Below, piece by piece: positions 16,348-24,105 of a stretch of 64,000 nucleotides of DNA. Location: assembly GCA_017437945.1 (NCBI GenBank), contig JAFRWP010000004.1, forward strand, positions 1 to 64,000. Reading direction: 5' to 3'. Below the pieces are notes generated by a model. The model saw only the letters and a program-made list of their open reading frames with translations, was not told the origin of the DNA and searched no databases. Made by a program: the position numbers and the translations under genes. Position 1 is the stretch's first letter, and every line of letters begins with the position of its first letter. Source of the DNA: Candidatus Saccharimonadota bacterium. Its GTDB lineage: Bacteria > Patescibacteriota > Saccharimonadia > Saccharimonadales > Saccharimonadaceae.

Positions 16348-16388
16348 CTGAACCATCCACCGGCCTAACCGGTGATTTTTCGCGCCAC

Positions 16389-16414
16389 AAAAACCCCGGC
16401 ACAAAGGACCGGGG
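16389..16414 (-). terminator. Terminator of the 156-aa membrane orphan
   Basis: CCCCGG (16394-16399) pairs with CCGGGG (16409-16414), with TTTTTG following on the minus strand. Confidence 0.85.
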
Positions 16415-16434
16415 AAAGGTCGAGAGAGTTACGG

Positions 16435-16905
16435 TTACGTTAATCGGGAGATAAAGAGATTGAGCTCGATAAAAGTTGGTATTATAGTCGCCAGGTAATG
16501 ACTGGCAGCCAGAAAAAACGCAATATTCTCCATTGGCCATAGCTGTCGGTTTCTCATCAGTAACGCAACGATCGCAACATAAATTGCAGTCATAATAAAA
16601 TGGCCTGAGCAAGGAACTTTTTCTGCCATTAAGTCAATGCTTTCTCCTATATTATTCTCTTTATTGCGGTATTTTTGGAGGATAGAAATCACCACACTCA
16701 CCGACCGGCAGAGTCCGGACGCCCTTATAGCCAAAAGCAAGGTCACCACAGACTCGACCTGAAATAGCACAATTACCACCCGCACGACTTGTTCTGTCGA
16801 AAAAGCCATTAGGCAGAACATGACAAATACCAAGCAATAGCCACAAAACGTGGCAATGCAAACGTCATGTTCACGCTTGCGCCATTCATCTTCAGATATA
16901 CGCAT
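16435..16905 (-). CDS. Orphan membrane protein, about four helices
   Basis: This 156-aa protein starts with a charged MRISEDEWRKREHD segment. Two helices follow at about 15-60, then a basic/polar cytoplasmic loop (KYRNKENN), then two helices at about 100-150. No family is recognised. The ATG at 16905 follows the SD AGAGAGG at good spacing; a GTG three codons earlier lies within the SD and is unlikely. It is a single-gene cassette with a near-consensus promoter and its own terminator. Confidence 0.6.
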   Translation of the reverse strand: MRISEDEWRKREHDVCIATFCGYCLVFVMFCLMAFSTEQVVRVVIVLFQVESVVTLLLAIRASGLCRSVSVVISILQKYRNKENNIGESIDLMAEKVPCSGHFIMTAIYVAIVALLMRNRQLWPMENIAFFLAASHYLATIIPTFIELNLFISRLT

Positions 16906-16952
16906 TATAAACACCTCTCTTAGCGTGCTTTAAGCTCATGCTTAACAATGTC

Positions 16953-16981
16953 ATTGTACCATATTTATGCAAAAATGTCAA
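16953..16981 (-). promoter_or_regulatory. Near-consensus promoter of the 156-aa orphan
   Basis: TTGACA (16976-16981), 17-bp spacer, TACAAT (16953-16958) on the minus strand. Confidence 0.8.
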
Positions 16982-17022
16982 TATGCCCAACCCGTGCGAG
17001 CAGAAAATGCTGGGTGAAGATT

Positions 17023-19002
17023 TTAGTAGCCGTCTTTGCCTAAGACGAATGGATTACTGCTGGTACCATCACCACTTGAGACTTTGTAGCCTTTTTTAAG
17101 TGAGACCATCGGACGTACGCCACCGAGACCATTGCTGGTGAATACTGGAGTGACATGATCGACGCGTGAATAAGCTACGCCTACATATACGTTATTGGCG
17201 CTAACAAGTGATGGCGACATGAGCCACCAGCCTTTGCCGTTGTTGAGATAGTTGTCAGAACTGTTATCATAGCGATACCAGTTAAACCCGGCCATGACCG
17301 CCTCGTCGAGGGTCATAAGACCAACTGGATATTCTAGATCGCCATTGCCATTCTCTTCACTAACCGTGAAAGCATCGTTTTTGTTGGCGCAATTAATATC
17401 AGGCTTGCCGGTGGTGAAAACGCGATAGTTGGCGTTGAAAATCATTTTACCGTCTTGTTCATTAGTGATTTCTAATACATCGTTGTCTTTGCCCCAGCCG
17501 CCAACTCCGTAAAGACTGCGGTCGTTGCACCAGACAGTGTCTTCAAGTTCGTCAGTATAGGCCGTCATGTTATCTCGGTACCAGTCATCTACGACTCCAC
17601 GGACAATGGATTTATTTGTATTGGCCTCATTAGTAACTTCGTTCCTGACAACATCTTCGATTTTCTCACCATCCTTAAGGGTCACATAGAACATGTTGAC
17701 GCTGCGAGTCATATAGACATACCTAACCGTCTCACATTCGGTGCCGTTGGCTTTGAAGCAAGTGTAGTGATGAGTTTTTAGAATTGAGTCACGATCGGCC
17801 GCGAAATTATCATCTTTGACATATTGGTCATCGTTGAGGACATAGTGGCCGTCAACATAAGAGACATCGTTGGCGAAAATCATACCATTCGTAATTTTGG
17901 AATTGCTCATATATTTAAAGGTATGACCGTTCGAGGCATAGCTGTATCCGAAGTAGCTAAGATTATTAACGGCGGCATTGTACTTGACGCCAGAAGCAAT
18001 CATCGTATCATCCCCTTCGGCTATGCATTGACCGTTGGTCGGAACGCCATTATAGATGATCTTGAGCCCCTCGGTCTTAGTTGTCCTAAAGATTTTCCAA
18101 CAGAAGTCTGCGAAAATGAGATTATTGTTATCAACGGCGCCGCGATAGTAATAGATAGGGATATCATCGTTTTTAGTTGGCGCAAAGATATATACGCCTT
18201 TACCATTAGCGTTACTGGACGGCTCCAAGAAATTCACGCCCGTGACTGGCTCCATATAGGTGCTATGCTCATCATCGATAATCGGTTTCTCCATGATGAT
18301 GTTGTTGATTTCGCGGCCTTCATATTTTGGAATCGTAATCTTTGATTCGATTTCTATCGTGCACGATTCGGCGGCATATACGCCAAAAGAAACAAACGCA
18401 CTAACGAATAAGATTGCAATAACTGCCGGCCTGATGTGCCCATATTTGCGGTAGTAGACATAACAGGCCAATATAATTGCAGCAAATACGATGACGAAAA
18501 TCATTGGCAAATCAGCAGAAGTACTTGGATTCGGCGTAGACTCGTTTTTGGCCAAAACAAGCAAAGCGTTTAAATTGCTGACATAAGTATTGTCTACATA
18601 CTCACTATCTTCGACATGTTTTTTGTACTCTATTGTGAGAGTGGCTTCCTTTTTCTCTCCTGGCTTGATTTCGGTTTCGTCATTGGCAAACATTAACGAA
18701 TAGTCGATAGCTTTTGCGTCGTCAAAAGATACTTCGCTTAACGTATACGTATCGCCTGAAACGTTTTCGAGTATGAGTTTATACTTAATGTAATCGCCTA
18801 GCTCCAGCATTTTGACGTCTGCGCTAATCTTAGCGTCGTCGATTGAGGCCTCAGTTAATATCTCTGTATTTTGAGATTTTTCAAGAAATTCAATTGATGT
18901 TGGGCAAATAGCGTTTGTGCTGCACGATTCAGCGTACGCAAATGTCGGAAAAAACAATGAAGCTAGAGCCGTAGCTATAACAAAAATTTTAGCGATTTTC
19001 AT
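17023..19002 (-). CDS. Secreted two-part protein with DUF6273-like C-terminal domain
   Basis: This 659-aa protein begins with a signal peptide cut near AYA-ES (about residue 24). A small extracytoplasmic domain with an early Cys pair follows, then a transmembrane helix with a basic RKYGH flank (about 168-190). A second signal-like hydrophobic helix ends in VYAAESC (about 195-213). The long C-terminal part carries WWLMSPS, GGVRPMVSLKKG and GTSSNPF, hallmarks of the DUF6273 module found on Gram-positive surface proteins. The repeated 'signal, AESC' layout suggests two ancestral secreted proteins joined. A weak AGGT precedes the ATG. The function is unknown; a surface location is the firm inference. 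Confidence 0.7.
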   Translation of the reverse strand: MKIAKIFVIATALASLFFPTFAYAESCSTNAICPTSIEFLEKSQNTEILTEASIDDAKISADVKMLELGDYIKYKLILENVSGDTYTLSEVSFDDAKAIDYSLMFANDETEIKPGEKKEATLTIEYKKHVEDSEYVDNTYVSNLNALLVLAKNESTPNPSTSADLPMIFVIVFAAIILACYVYYRKYGHIRPAVIAILFVSAFVSFGVYAAESCTIEIESKITIPKYEGREINNIIMEKPIIDDEHSTYMEPVTGVNFLEPSSNANGKGVYIFAPTKNDDIPIYYYRGAVDNNNLIFADFCWKIFRTTKTEGLKIIYNGVPTNGQCIAEGDDTMIASGVKYNAAVNNLSYFGYSYASNGHTFKYMSNSKITNGMIFANDVSYVDGHYVLNDDQYVKDDNFAADRDSILKTHHYTCFKANGTECETVRYVYMTRSVNMFYVTLKDGEKIEDVVRNEVTNEANTNKSIVRGVVDDWYRDNMTAYTDELEDTVWCNDRSLYGVGGWGKDNDVLEITNEQDGKMIFNANYRVFTTGKPDINCANKNDAFTVSEENGNGDLEYPVGLMTLDEAVMAGFNWYRYDNSSDNYLNNGKGWWLMSPSLVSANNVYVGVAYSRVDHVTPVFTSNGLGGVRPMVSLKKGYKVSSGDGTSSNPFVLGKDGY

Positions 19003-19130
19003 TTTTGACCTATTTCGTTTATGTTTATTTTATTGTGGCATATTTAAGCAGAAATGTAAACATACCGCAATCAGTTAAGGCTCAAACGACGAGCCCTCTC
19101 GCGACGCGCTCAATTATAATGCAAATCATT

Positions 19131-19160
19131 AAAAAGCCCCCGGAGTCAAAACTTCGGGGG
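19131..19160 (-). terminator. Terminator of the 162-aa orphan
   Basis: A 10-bp stem (19137-19146 with 19151-19160, one G-T pair) is followed by CTTTTT on the minus strand. Confidence 0.85.
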
Positions 19161-19177
19161 TGGGATGAAATGGTTGT

Positions 19178-19666
19178 TTAACCTGGGAGTTCAAGTTTCT
19201 TTTCGTCCACCAGGATAAAGAAATCCGGGAAATGAGTTTTCAGCGCGTCCACGTAGGCGCGGGCCAGTGCCGTAGCCGCAAACTCGCTACTGAAGTTGCC
19301 GACGCGTTTGCTGGCCCAAACCTTGAACTTGCCGCGGGCCTGCTTGATGGTGCGATCTTTGTCAGAATAGTTGTCGCAGTAATCCACCGACACGCAGTTC
19401 TCCAGCGGATCTTGATTGATAGAGTTGCCGACGTCCAGCACATAGTGCGGCTGGTCTTCATCATCGTGCTGATCTTCGATCCGCAGGCGGAAGGGGTTGC
19501 GGGTGCCGAACTCGCCATCATTCAGTTTGATGTTTACCAACCGCTCGCAGATTAACTGCAACAGATCGGAGTTGATGGCCGCGTCCCGCGCAGTGAATTC
19601 GGGGTTGCCTTCCTCGCCATATACAGATTCATAGATGATCGGAAAAACGGGAGCTTTAGCATTCAT
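19178..19666 (-). CDS. Orphan acidic cytosolic protein
   Basis: This 162-aa soluble protein lacks signal or membrane segments. It is acidic in its middle (IEDQHDDEDQ) and has two cysteines in an ENCVSVDYCDNY segment. I recognise no family. The gene has GGAGGT 7 nt before the ATG, a consensus promoter about 65 nt upstream and a terminator 18 nt past the stop. Its GC content and codon choice look richer than those of the adjoining surface genes. It is a single-gene cassette of the type repeated through the window. Confidence 0.6.
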   Translation of the reverse strand: MNAKAPVFPIIYESVYGEEGNPEFTARDAAINSDLLQLICERLVNIKLNDGEFGTRNPFRLRIEDQHDDEDQPHYVLDVGNSINQDPLENCVSVDYCDNYSDKDRTIKQARGKFKVWASKRVGNFSSEFAATALARAYVDALKTHFPDFFILVDEKKLELPG

Positions 19667-19730
19667 TTTGAGACCTCCATTTCAGAATCGATAAGTGCAA
19701 AGGGCACGAAAAAACGCCCTCATGTTTTTA

Positions 19731-19759
19731 ATTATAGCATAAACATGTCAAAAAGTCAA
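19731..19759 (-). promoter_or_regulatory. Near-consensus promoter of the 162-aa orphan
   Basis: TTGACT (19754-19759), 17-bp spacer, TATAAT (19731-19736) on the minus strand. Confidence 0.8.
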
Positions 19760-19806
19760 TAATAGCCAGTCGGCTTGTGGGCGAAAAACTTAAGCTTATA
19801 GCATCA

Positions 19807-20922
19807 TTATTTTGCTACAATTTCGCCGCTATCGAGGATTTTCGCATTCGAACCATCCCATGATAGTATTTGATTGATTTTCCGAGTTCGAGCTTCGCCC
19901 GAAAGAAGACTCGTGAAAACACCTTTCTGCTGGCCTGGCAGGAAATAGTATTTTACGCCACCATCGGCCAGGAACTTAATCTGTAAAATACCAGTATCTT
20001 CAGTTTCATCGTTAAAGATAAAATCGCCGAGATTGTAAATAATTGGCTTGCCGCCGTTGTAGTCGATTCCCTGCAAGGTATGTGCATGGCCGCCGACGAT
20101 AATGTCAGCGCCGGCGTTGAGGTAATCTTTGGCAGTGGTTTTCTGGACTTGCTCGAGCTGATGCGATTCCTCGGTGCCCCAATGAATGATGGCAATCACG
20201 TAGTCGCTATTGGCTTTCGCGGTCTTGATAGTGTCGATAAATTCGGCCGGGTTGTAACAGAGTAAAACGCCGCCAGTGGTAGCTGTTGCGCCCGGAGTAT
20301 CAATGCCCCACTTCTCGGCGCGAGTAGCATTCACGAACGCGACGCGATAACCGCTAGGCAAGGTGAGATAGTAAGGCTTTTTGGCTTCGGCGAGGTTTTT
20401 GCCGGCACCGATATGAGGCATTTTGATAGCATCAAAACTATCGATCATGTCATTAAAGGCCAGCGGACCAAAATCGTAGACGTGATTATTGGCAAGCGTG
20501 ACCAAATCGACGCCCATGTCGCCATAAATCGATAGGCGTTCCGGCTTGGCGCGGAAGGTGTAGTACTTACCCGGGGTCCTGGAACCACGGTTGCTAACCG
20601 TGAACTCGCTATTCGCGACCATAAAATCGCTCTCGCGCATGATTTTGAGGACTTCTTCGGAGAGAATGCCATTTACTCCCTGCCCGCGACGATCGTACCA
20701 TGGCATCACTTCCCAGTTGTCGGCCAAGGAGATGTCGCCAACGATGCTGATCGTGAAATCTTGATCTGGTTTGACGAGGTCGTCAATCTCGGCTGAGCCG
20801 ATGGGATTCTTGGAGTCTGACGGCCGAAAAAGGCTCAGGCCAGCAAATACAAGTAGCGCCACAACTATTACTGCCACTAAAAGACCGGCAATACGAATGC
20901 AGATTAAGCGCCCTCTCTTCAT
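19807..20922 (-). CDS. CapA-like metallophosphoesterase-fold protein
   Basis: This 371-aa protein has one N-terminal membrane anchor or signal (about 10-30). A PGA_cap/CapA domain follows with the expected landmarks: GDI, NSE, LANNHVYDFG, HWGTE, GGHAHTLQG and YNLGDFIF. In characterised systems CapA helps make or export poly-gamma-glutamate. No capBC genes are next to it, so the substrate here is open and could be another envelope polymer. The histidines and aspartates of the calcineurin-like metal site appear intact. A TATAAT hexamer ends 7 nt before the ATG without an SD, so it should be leaderless. Confidence 0.85.
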   Translation of the reverse strand: MKRGRLICIRIAGLLVAVIVVALLVFAGLSLFRPSDSKNPIGSAEIDDLVKPDQDFTISIVGDISLADNWEVMPWYDRRGQGVNGILSEEVLKIMRESDFMVANSEFTVSNRGSRTPGKYYTFRAKPERLSIYGDMGVDLVTLANNHVYDFGPLAFNDMIDSFDAIKMPHIGAGKNLAEAKKPYYLTLPSGYRVAFVNATRAEKWGIDTPGATATTGGVLLCYNPAEFIDTIKTAKANSDYVIAIIHWGTEESHQLEQVQKTTAKDYLNAGADIIVGGHAHTLQGIDYNGGKPIIYNLGDFIFNDETEDTGILQIKFLADGGVKYYFLPGQQKGVFTSLLSGEARTRKINQILSWDGSNAKILDSGEIVAK

Positions 20923-20929
20923 TAATATA

Positions 20930-20935
20930 ATTATA
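20930..20935 (-). promoter_or_regulatory. -10 box of the leaderless CapA-like gene
   Basis: TATAAT ends 7 nt before the ATG at 20922, with no SD. Confidence 0.55.
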
Positions 20936-20943
20936 ACTCATGC

Positions 20944-20975
20944 AAAAAGCCGAGCTTGGCGGCTCGGCATTTTTT
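20944..20975 (-). terminator. Terminator of the 167-aa orphan (bidirectional)
   Basis: GCCGAGC (20949-20955) pairs with GCTCGGC (20962-20968). A run of Ts follows on both strands. Confidence 0.85.
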
Positions 20976-20984
20976 GTTCTGGAA

Positions 20985-21488
20985 TTATTTCGCGTGCAGG
21001 AGAATATCTTTGCAGCAATGCACCTGATCAAGCATAACTTTGTTAGCTTTCCGATTTCGGTCAATCTTTTCGTACGTGCTCTTGATGCGTTTTTCTTCCT
21101 CCTTGGAATAGGCCATTTCTTCAATCATGACGCGACTCTTATCTACCCTTTCGAAATAGATACCGAAAATTCCGAGCGCAGACCATTCTCCACTCTCAGG
21201 ATTAGTCAAATCGGGCGTTACGTACATGTACGGATCGATATTGAGGTCGTTCGACAGTTTATAGAACGCGATGCCCTGATTACCGTTACGCGCATTGGGC
21301 GCGAATGCCCCAACGATGAAACGGAGACGGTAGGACTTGAGCACACCTTCTGCATAGAGTTCGTGGCAATAGCCGTAGAATTCATTGGTTTTTTCATCGA
21401 CCACGATTTCGCCAGAGAATGCGGGATCCGGTTCCATCCATTCGCCAAATTGCTTGAAATTTCCAGAAATCTTAAAGATGCGACTCAA
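20985..21488 (-). CDS. Orphan cytosolic protein with a TTG start
   Basis: This 167-aa soluble protein has a beta-rich N-terminal half around GEIVVDEKTNEFYGYC, a middle ending in LGIFGIYFERVD, and a charged helical C-terminus with a Cys pair (HCCKD). No family is recognised. The likely start is TTG at 21488, 7 nt after AAGGGGGTG. The identical SD context precedes the 177-aa orphan at 22768, tying the two cassettes together. It is bounded by terminators on both sides. Confidence 0.6.
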   Translation of the reverse strand: MSRIFKISGNFKQFGEWMEPDPAFSGEIVVDEKTNEFYGYCHELYAEGVLKSYRLRFIVGAFAPNARNGNQGIAFYKLSNDLNIDPYMYVTPDLTNPESGEWSALGIFGIYFERVDKSRVMIEEMAYSKEEEKRIKSTYEKIDRNRKANKVMLDQVHCCKDILLHAK

Positions 21489-21525
21489 TTATTTCACCCC
21501 CTTCACGATATGTGAGTCGATTAAT

Positions 21526-21553
21526 ATTATACCATATTTTTTCATATTGTAAA
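21526..21553 (-). promoter_or_regulatory. Promoter of the 167-aa orphan
   Basis: TTTACA (21548-21553), 16-bp spacer, TATAAT (21526-21531) on the minus strand. It is slightly weaker than the other cassette promoters. Confidence 0.65.
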
Positions 21554-21555
21554 AC

Positions 21556-21580
21556 ACCGTCCTTCAGGGGGCGGTTTTTT
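21556..21580 (+). terminator. Terminator-like hairpin between divergent genes
   Basis: A 7-bp stem (21556-21562 with 21569-21575, one G-T pair) is followed by six Ts on the plus strand. No plus-strand gene precedes it, so it may insulate the 21613 gene from antisense or read-through transcription. Confidence 0.6.
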
Positions 21581-21586
21581 GTATAG

Positions 21587-21592
21587 TATAAT
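21587..21592 (+). promoter_or_regulatory. -10 box of the S51 peptidase gene
   Basis: TATAAT lies 20 nt before the ATG at 21613, with the SD AGGAGGGTG between them. No good -35 is seen. Confidence 0.5.
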
Positions 21593-21612
21593 AAGGCTAA
21601 AAGGAGGGTGAG

Positions 21613-22185
21613 ATGCCTATCGTATTAACGTCTTGTGGGGTAATTAACGAAGATTTTAAAGAAAAGTTTTTTGCGCTTTTTAGCAAGCCAGTAGAGGATT
21701 TACGCATGCTCTATATTACGACTGCGGCGGACGGAGAGAGCGGCGATAAATCTTGGGTTGGCGAAGAATATCAACGGATTTTGGCATTAGGTTTTCGCCC
21801 GGAAAATATCATCGAATACAAGATTGGCGCGTCTCTAGATAATCTGAATGATTATGACCTGATTTACGTGCTAGGTGGGAACACTTTCTATCTGATGAAA
21901 ATGATTCACGAGTCTGGCTTTGAGACGCAGCTACGCGAAGCGATAGATAGAGGAATTGTTTACGTTGGCTCGAGCGCTGGATCAGTCATTATGGGCACAA
22001 CCCTAGAGCCAGCAGCGGTGTACGGGGACGAGTTAATTGAGGGGGTTGATTCTAAAGGCCTCGGTTTCGTTGATGCTGCCGTTATTCCACATATGAATCA
22101 AAAATCCGATGTTTACGAAGATTGGATGCAGACCTGGAATGGCAAGACATTCATCTTGTATGACGGCGATGGCATGATTATTTAA
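21613..22185 (+). CDS. Peptidase S51 (dipeptidase E-like)
   Basis: This 190-aa cytosolic protein has the class I glutamine-amidotransferase-like fold of peptidase family S51. YVLGGNTFYL marks the oxyanion region. The nucleophile is Ser121 in VGSSAGS, and His160 in IPHMNQ is the likely partner. PepE-type enzymes cleave dipeptides with N-terminal Asp, and cyanophycinases are relatives. The specificity here is not determined, though the short length favours a dipeptidase. A strong AGGAGGGTG SD supports the ATG at 21613. The gene faces a minus-strand orphan across a shared terminator. Confidence 0.85.
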   Translation: MPIVLTSCGVINEDFKEKFFALFSKPVEDLRMLYITTAADGESGDKSWVGEEYQRILALGFRPENIIEYKIGASLDNLNDYDLIYVLGGNTFYLMKMIHESGFETQLREAIDRGIVYVGSSAGSVIMGTTLEPAAVYGDELIEGVDSKGLGFVDAAVIPHMNQKSDVYEDWMQTWNGKTFILYDGDGMII

Positions 22186-22205
22186 ATTTGCGATTTTTAA
22201 AAATA

Positions 22206-22232
22206 CCCCCGGATTTCTCCGGGGGATTTTTT
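22206..22232 (+). terminator. Bidirectional terminator
   Basis: CCCCCGGA (22206-22213) pairs with TCCGGGGG (22218-22225), with six Ts after it on the plus strand and As before it. It serves the S51 gene and the convergent 177-aa orphan. Confidence 0.85.
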
Positions 22233-22234
22233 AA

Positions 22235-22768
22235 TCAGAGCATTAGACCATCGTGTTTAGGGCGTTTTTTGTTGCACTTGATGAGAGCGACGGCGTGATT
22301 AGACTCAACGGGAACGCGGCGATCCGGCGAGGCTTTTTCGAATAGCGAAACAGCGTCTTCTATTTTGTGTAGTTTTTCTATTTCCTGCTCGCTAAGGTAT
22401 AATTCCTTAGTCGGAAAACATGAGATGACGCGGTTAAACTTACCGACAGCCGAAATATCCGTGCATTCTATATTGTAGTAGCTCTCGTCGCCCATGATTT
22501 TGAATTCAATGGTGACCGCCACTACCTCCAGTCGGCCTGGGACGCGCGAATAAAAGACGATACCCTCATCGATACGCCCTTTCCACTGCGCCTGGCTCCA
22601 ATTTCGGAAATCAACATTACTATCGTAGGTCGATCCACGCAAAAATCTTGGACCAAAGCCGTACACGTTTTTTTCGTTACTGAGATAGATTATTACGTTT
22701 CCGAATTCTATGCTCGACATATCAAGTTGTGCGAGGAGCGCTGCGGTTTTTCCAATGTTTTTCACCAT
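22235..22768 (-). CDS. Orphan cytosolic protein
   Basis: This 177-aa soluble protein shows alternating beta-strand pattern in its first two thirds and a charged C-terminal helix. It ends in a basic KCNKKRPKHDG segment. No family is recognised. AAAGGGGGTG sits 7 nt before the ATG at 22768. A GTG at 22777 lies inside that SD and is rejected as the start. The stop is TGA. The promoter's -35 begins one base after the stop codon of the GH30 gene, so the cassette is inserted very tightly behind it. Confidence 0.6.
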   Translation of the reverse strand: MVKNIGKTAALLAQLDMSSIEFGNVIIYLSNEKNVYGFGPRFLRGSTYDSNVDFRNWSQAQWKGRIDEGIVFYSRVPGRLEVVAVTIEFKIMGDESYYNIECTDISAVGKFNRVISCFPTKELYLSEQEIEKLHKIEDAVSLFEKASPDRRVPVESNHAVALIKCNKKRPKHDGLML

Positions 22769-22841
22769 TATTTTCACCCCCTTTATGGTGATTCTGATTC
22801 CTCAAAAGTGCCACAGGCAAAAAATAGAGCCAATCATATAT

Positions 22842-22870
22842 ATTATAGCACACTTGGTACTATTTGTCAA
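22842..22870 (-). promoter_or_regulatory. Near-consensus promoter of the 177-aa orphan
   Basis: TTGACA (22865-22870), 17-bp spacer ending AAGTGTGC, TATAAT (22842-22847). The AAGTGTGCTATAAT string recurs in the promoter at 48539-48567. Confidence 0.85.
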
Positions 22871-24094
22871 TTAAGCACTGGCGTATTGGATCAGCTTTAT
22901 TTCCAGAGGTTTAAGGGTTAAACTTCGCTGTTTATCGCCAAGTTGGGCGGTTATGTGCTGCTCTTGGTCGGAAACGTTGGCGACGACAAGCTCGTAGCCG
23001 GTTTTGGTTCGACGAGCGGCCGCAGCGACGTCTTTAGAATCGTATTCGCAACGGATAATTTTGCTGCCGGCCGGATAAAGTTGGATAAACTTCTTCAGGG
23101 CGTCATAGATAGGCGTGAGAATAAAATCGTCGCCTTTTTTATTTAAGATGACTGGGCTTTTAACATAATTCCGGCAATAGCTCGGACCGCCCTGCCAATC
23201 GAGAAGCATATTCCAGTCAAGAAAAGCATTGGCACCAGTATTGATGTCAGACATGATTTCGAAATAATACGGGTTAGCTGCGGTAGCCCAGTCGGCTGGG
23301 TCATAGGGCGAAAAACCAACGCACATTTCGGAGGCGATCATGGTGATATCGGGGTATTTTTCACGAACTTCCCACATTTGCTCTGGATGAGTGCCGTCAT
23401 ACCAGTGGTAACAAAGGCCGGCAACTTTTGGGTTGGATTCGCAGAGTAGTTGGTCGGCCACTTCGGTGAGTTGTTTCTTATTATGATCCCAAAGCAACAG
23501 CTGCGTGTCGGTGTCCGCAATCGCGGGTGCGAGATATTTATAAGCAAGGCGACGCTGGGCACGATAGGAATAGACGCAGGACTCCCATTTCTGAATCGCG
23601 TGCGGTTCATTTTGGGGCGTAAGGTAGCGGATGTTGATGCCTTCTTCCCTATAAGCATCAAGCCAGCGACGGATATAGCGCGCGTAAGTACGATAGCGCC
23701 ACGGCTTAAGGTGGCCGCCAAAGCGCTGGAGATGAGTGGTTTTGAGGCAAGCAGGTGGCGACCAAGGGCTGGCGATAATCTGTAGGTCACGTTTTGCTAA
23801 AGCCATTTTGAGCATCGGAATCACCCATTGATGGTCGTGTTCGATGGAAAAATCCCGGAGGCTGGGCCGTTTCGTGTATTGATATGGGGCGAGACAGAAA
23901 TCGTTGCTACCAATACTTAGTCGGCACCAGCGATAATCCAGCCCATTTTTGCCATAAAAAGCCTCAATCAGCGCGTTTTGTCGCTCGGGCGATAGCTTAG
24001 CAAAATTATAGGCCGTCGCCTCAGTAATGGCGCCGCCTAATCCTTGCCAAATACCAAGCGGCAAATCTTTACGAATAATTATCTCTATGCTCAT
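22871..24094 (-). CDS. Glycoside hydrolase family 30 (glucosylceramidase-like)
   Basis: This 407-aa enzyme matches GH30. It opens with the QGLGGAITE segment and contains SPWSPPACLKT. The acid/base glutamate is Glu163 in TPQNEPH and the nucleophile is Glu256 in ASEMC. A C-terminal beta-sandwich tail (about 340-407) fits the family. GH30 enzymes hydrolyse beta-glucosyl, beta-xylosyl or beta-fucosyl linkages. The substrate cannot be read from the sequence. No signal peptide is visible, so the enzyme should act in the cytosol on imported glycans or be released without Sec. It lies 11 nt behind the ART-like/HD gene, probably in one transcript. Confidence 0.88.
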   Translation of the reverse strand: MSIEIIIRKDLPLGIWQGLGGAITEATAYNFAKLSPERQNALIEAFYGKNGLDYRWCRLSIGSNDFCLAPYQYTKRPSLRDFSIEHDHQWVIPMLKMALAKRDLQIIASPWSPPACLKTTHLQRFGGHLKPWRYRTYARYIRRWLDAYREEGINIRYLTPQNEPHAIQKWESCVYSYRAQRRLAYKYLAPAIADTDTQLLLWDHNKKQLTEVADQLLCESNPKVAGLCYHWYDGTHPEQMWEVREKYPDITMIASEMCVGFSPYDPADWATAANPYYFEIMSDINTGANAFLDWNMLLDWQGGPSYCRNYVKSPVILNKKGDDFILTPIYDALKKFIQLYPAGSKIIRCEYDSKDVAAAARRTKTGYELVVANVSDQEQHITAQLGDKQRSLTLKPLEIKLIQYASA

Positions 24095-24105
24095 CGTGAC
24101 GAATA

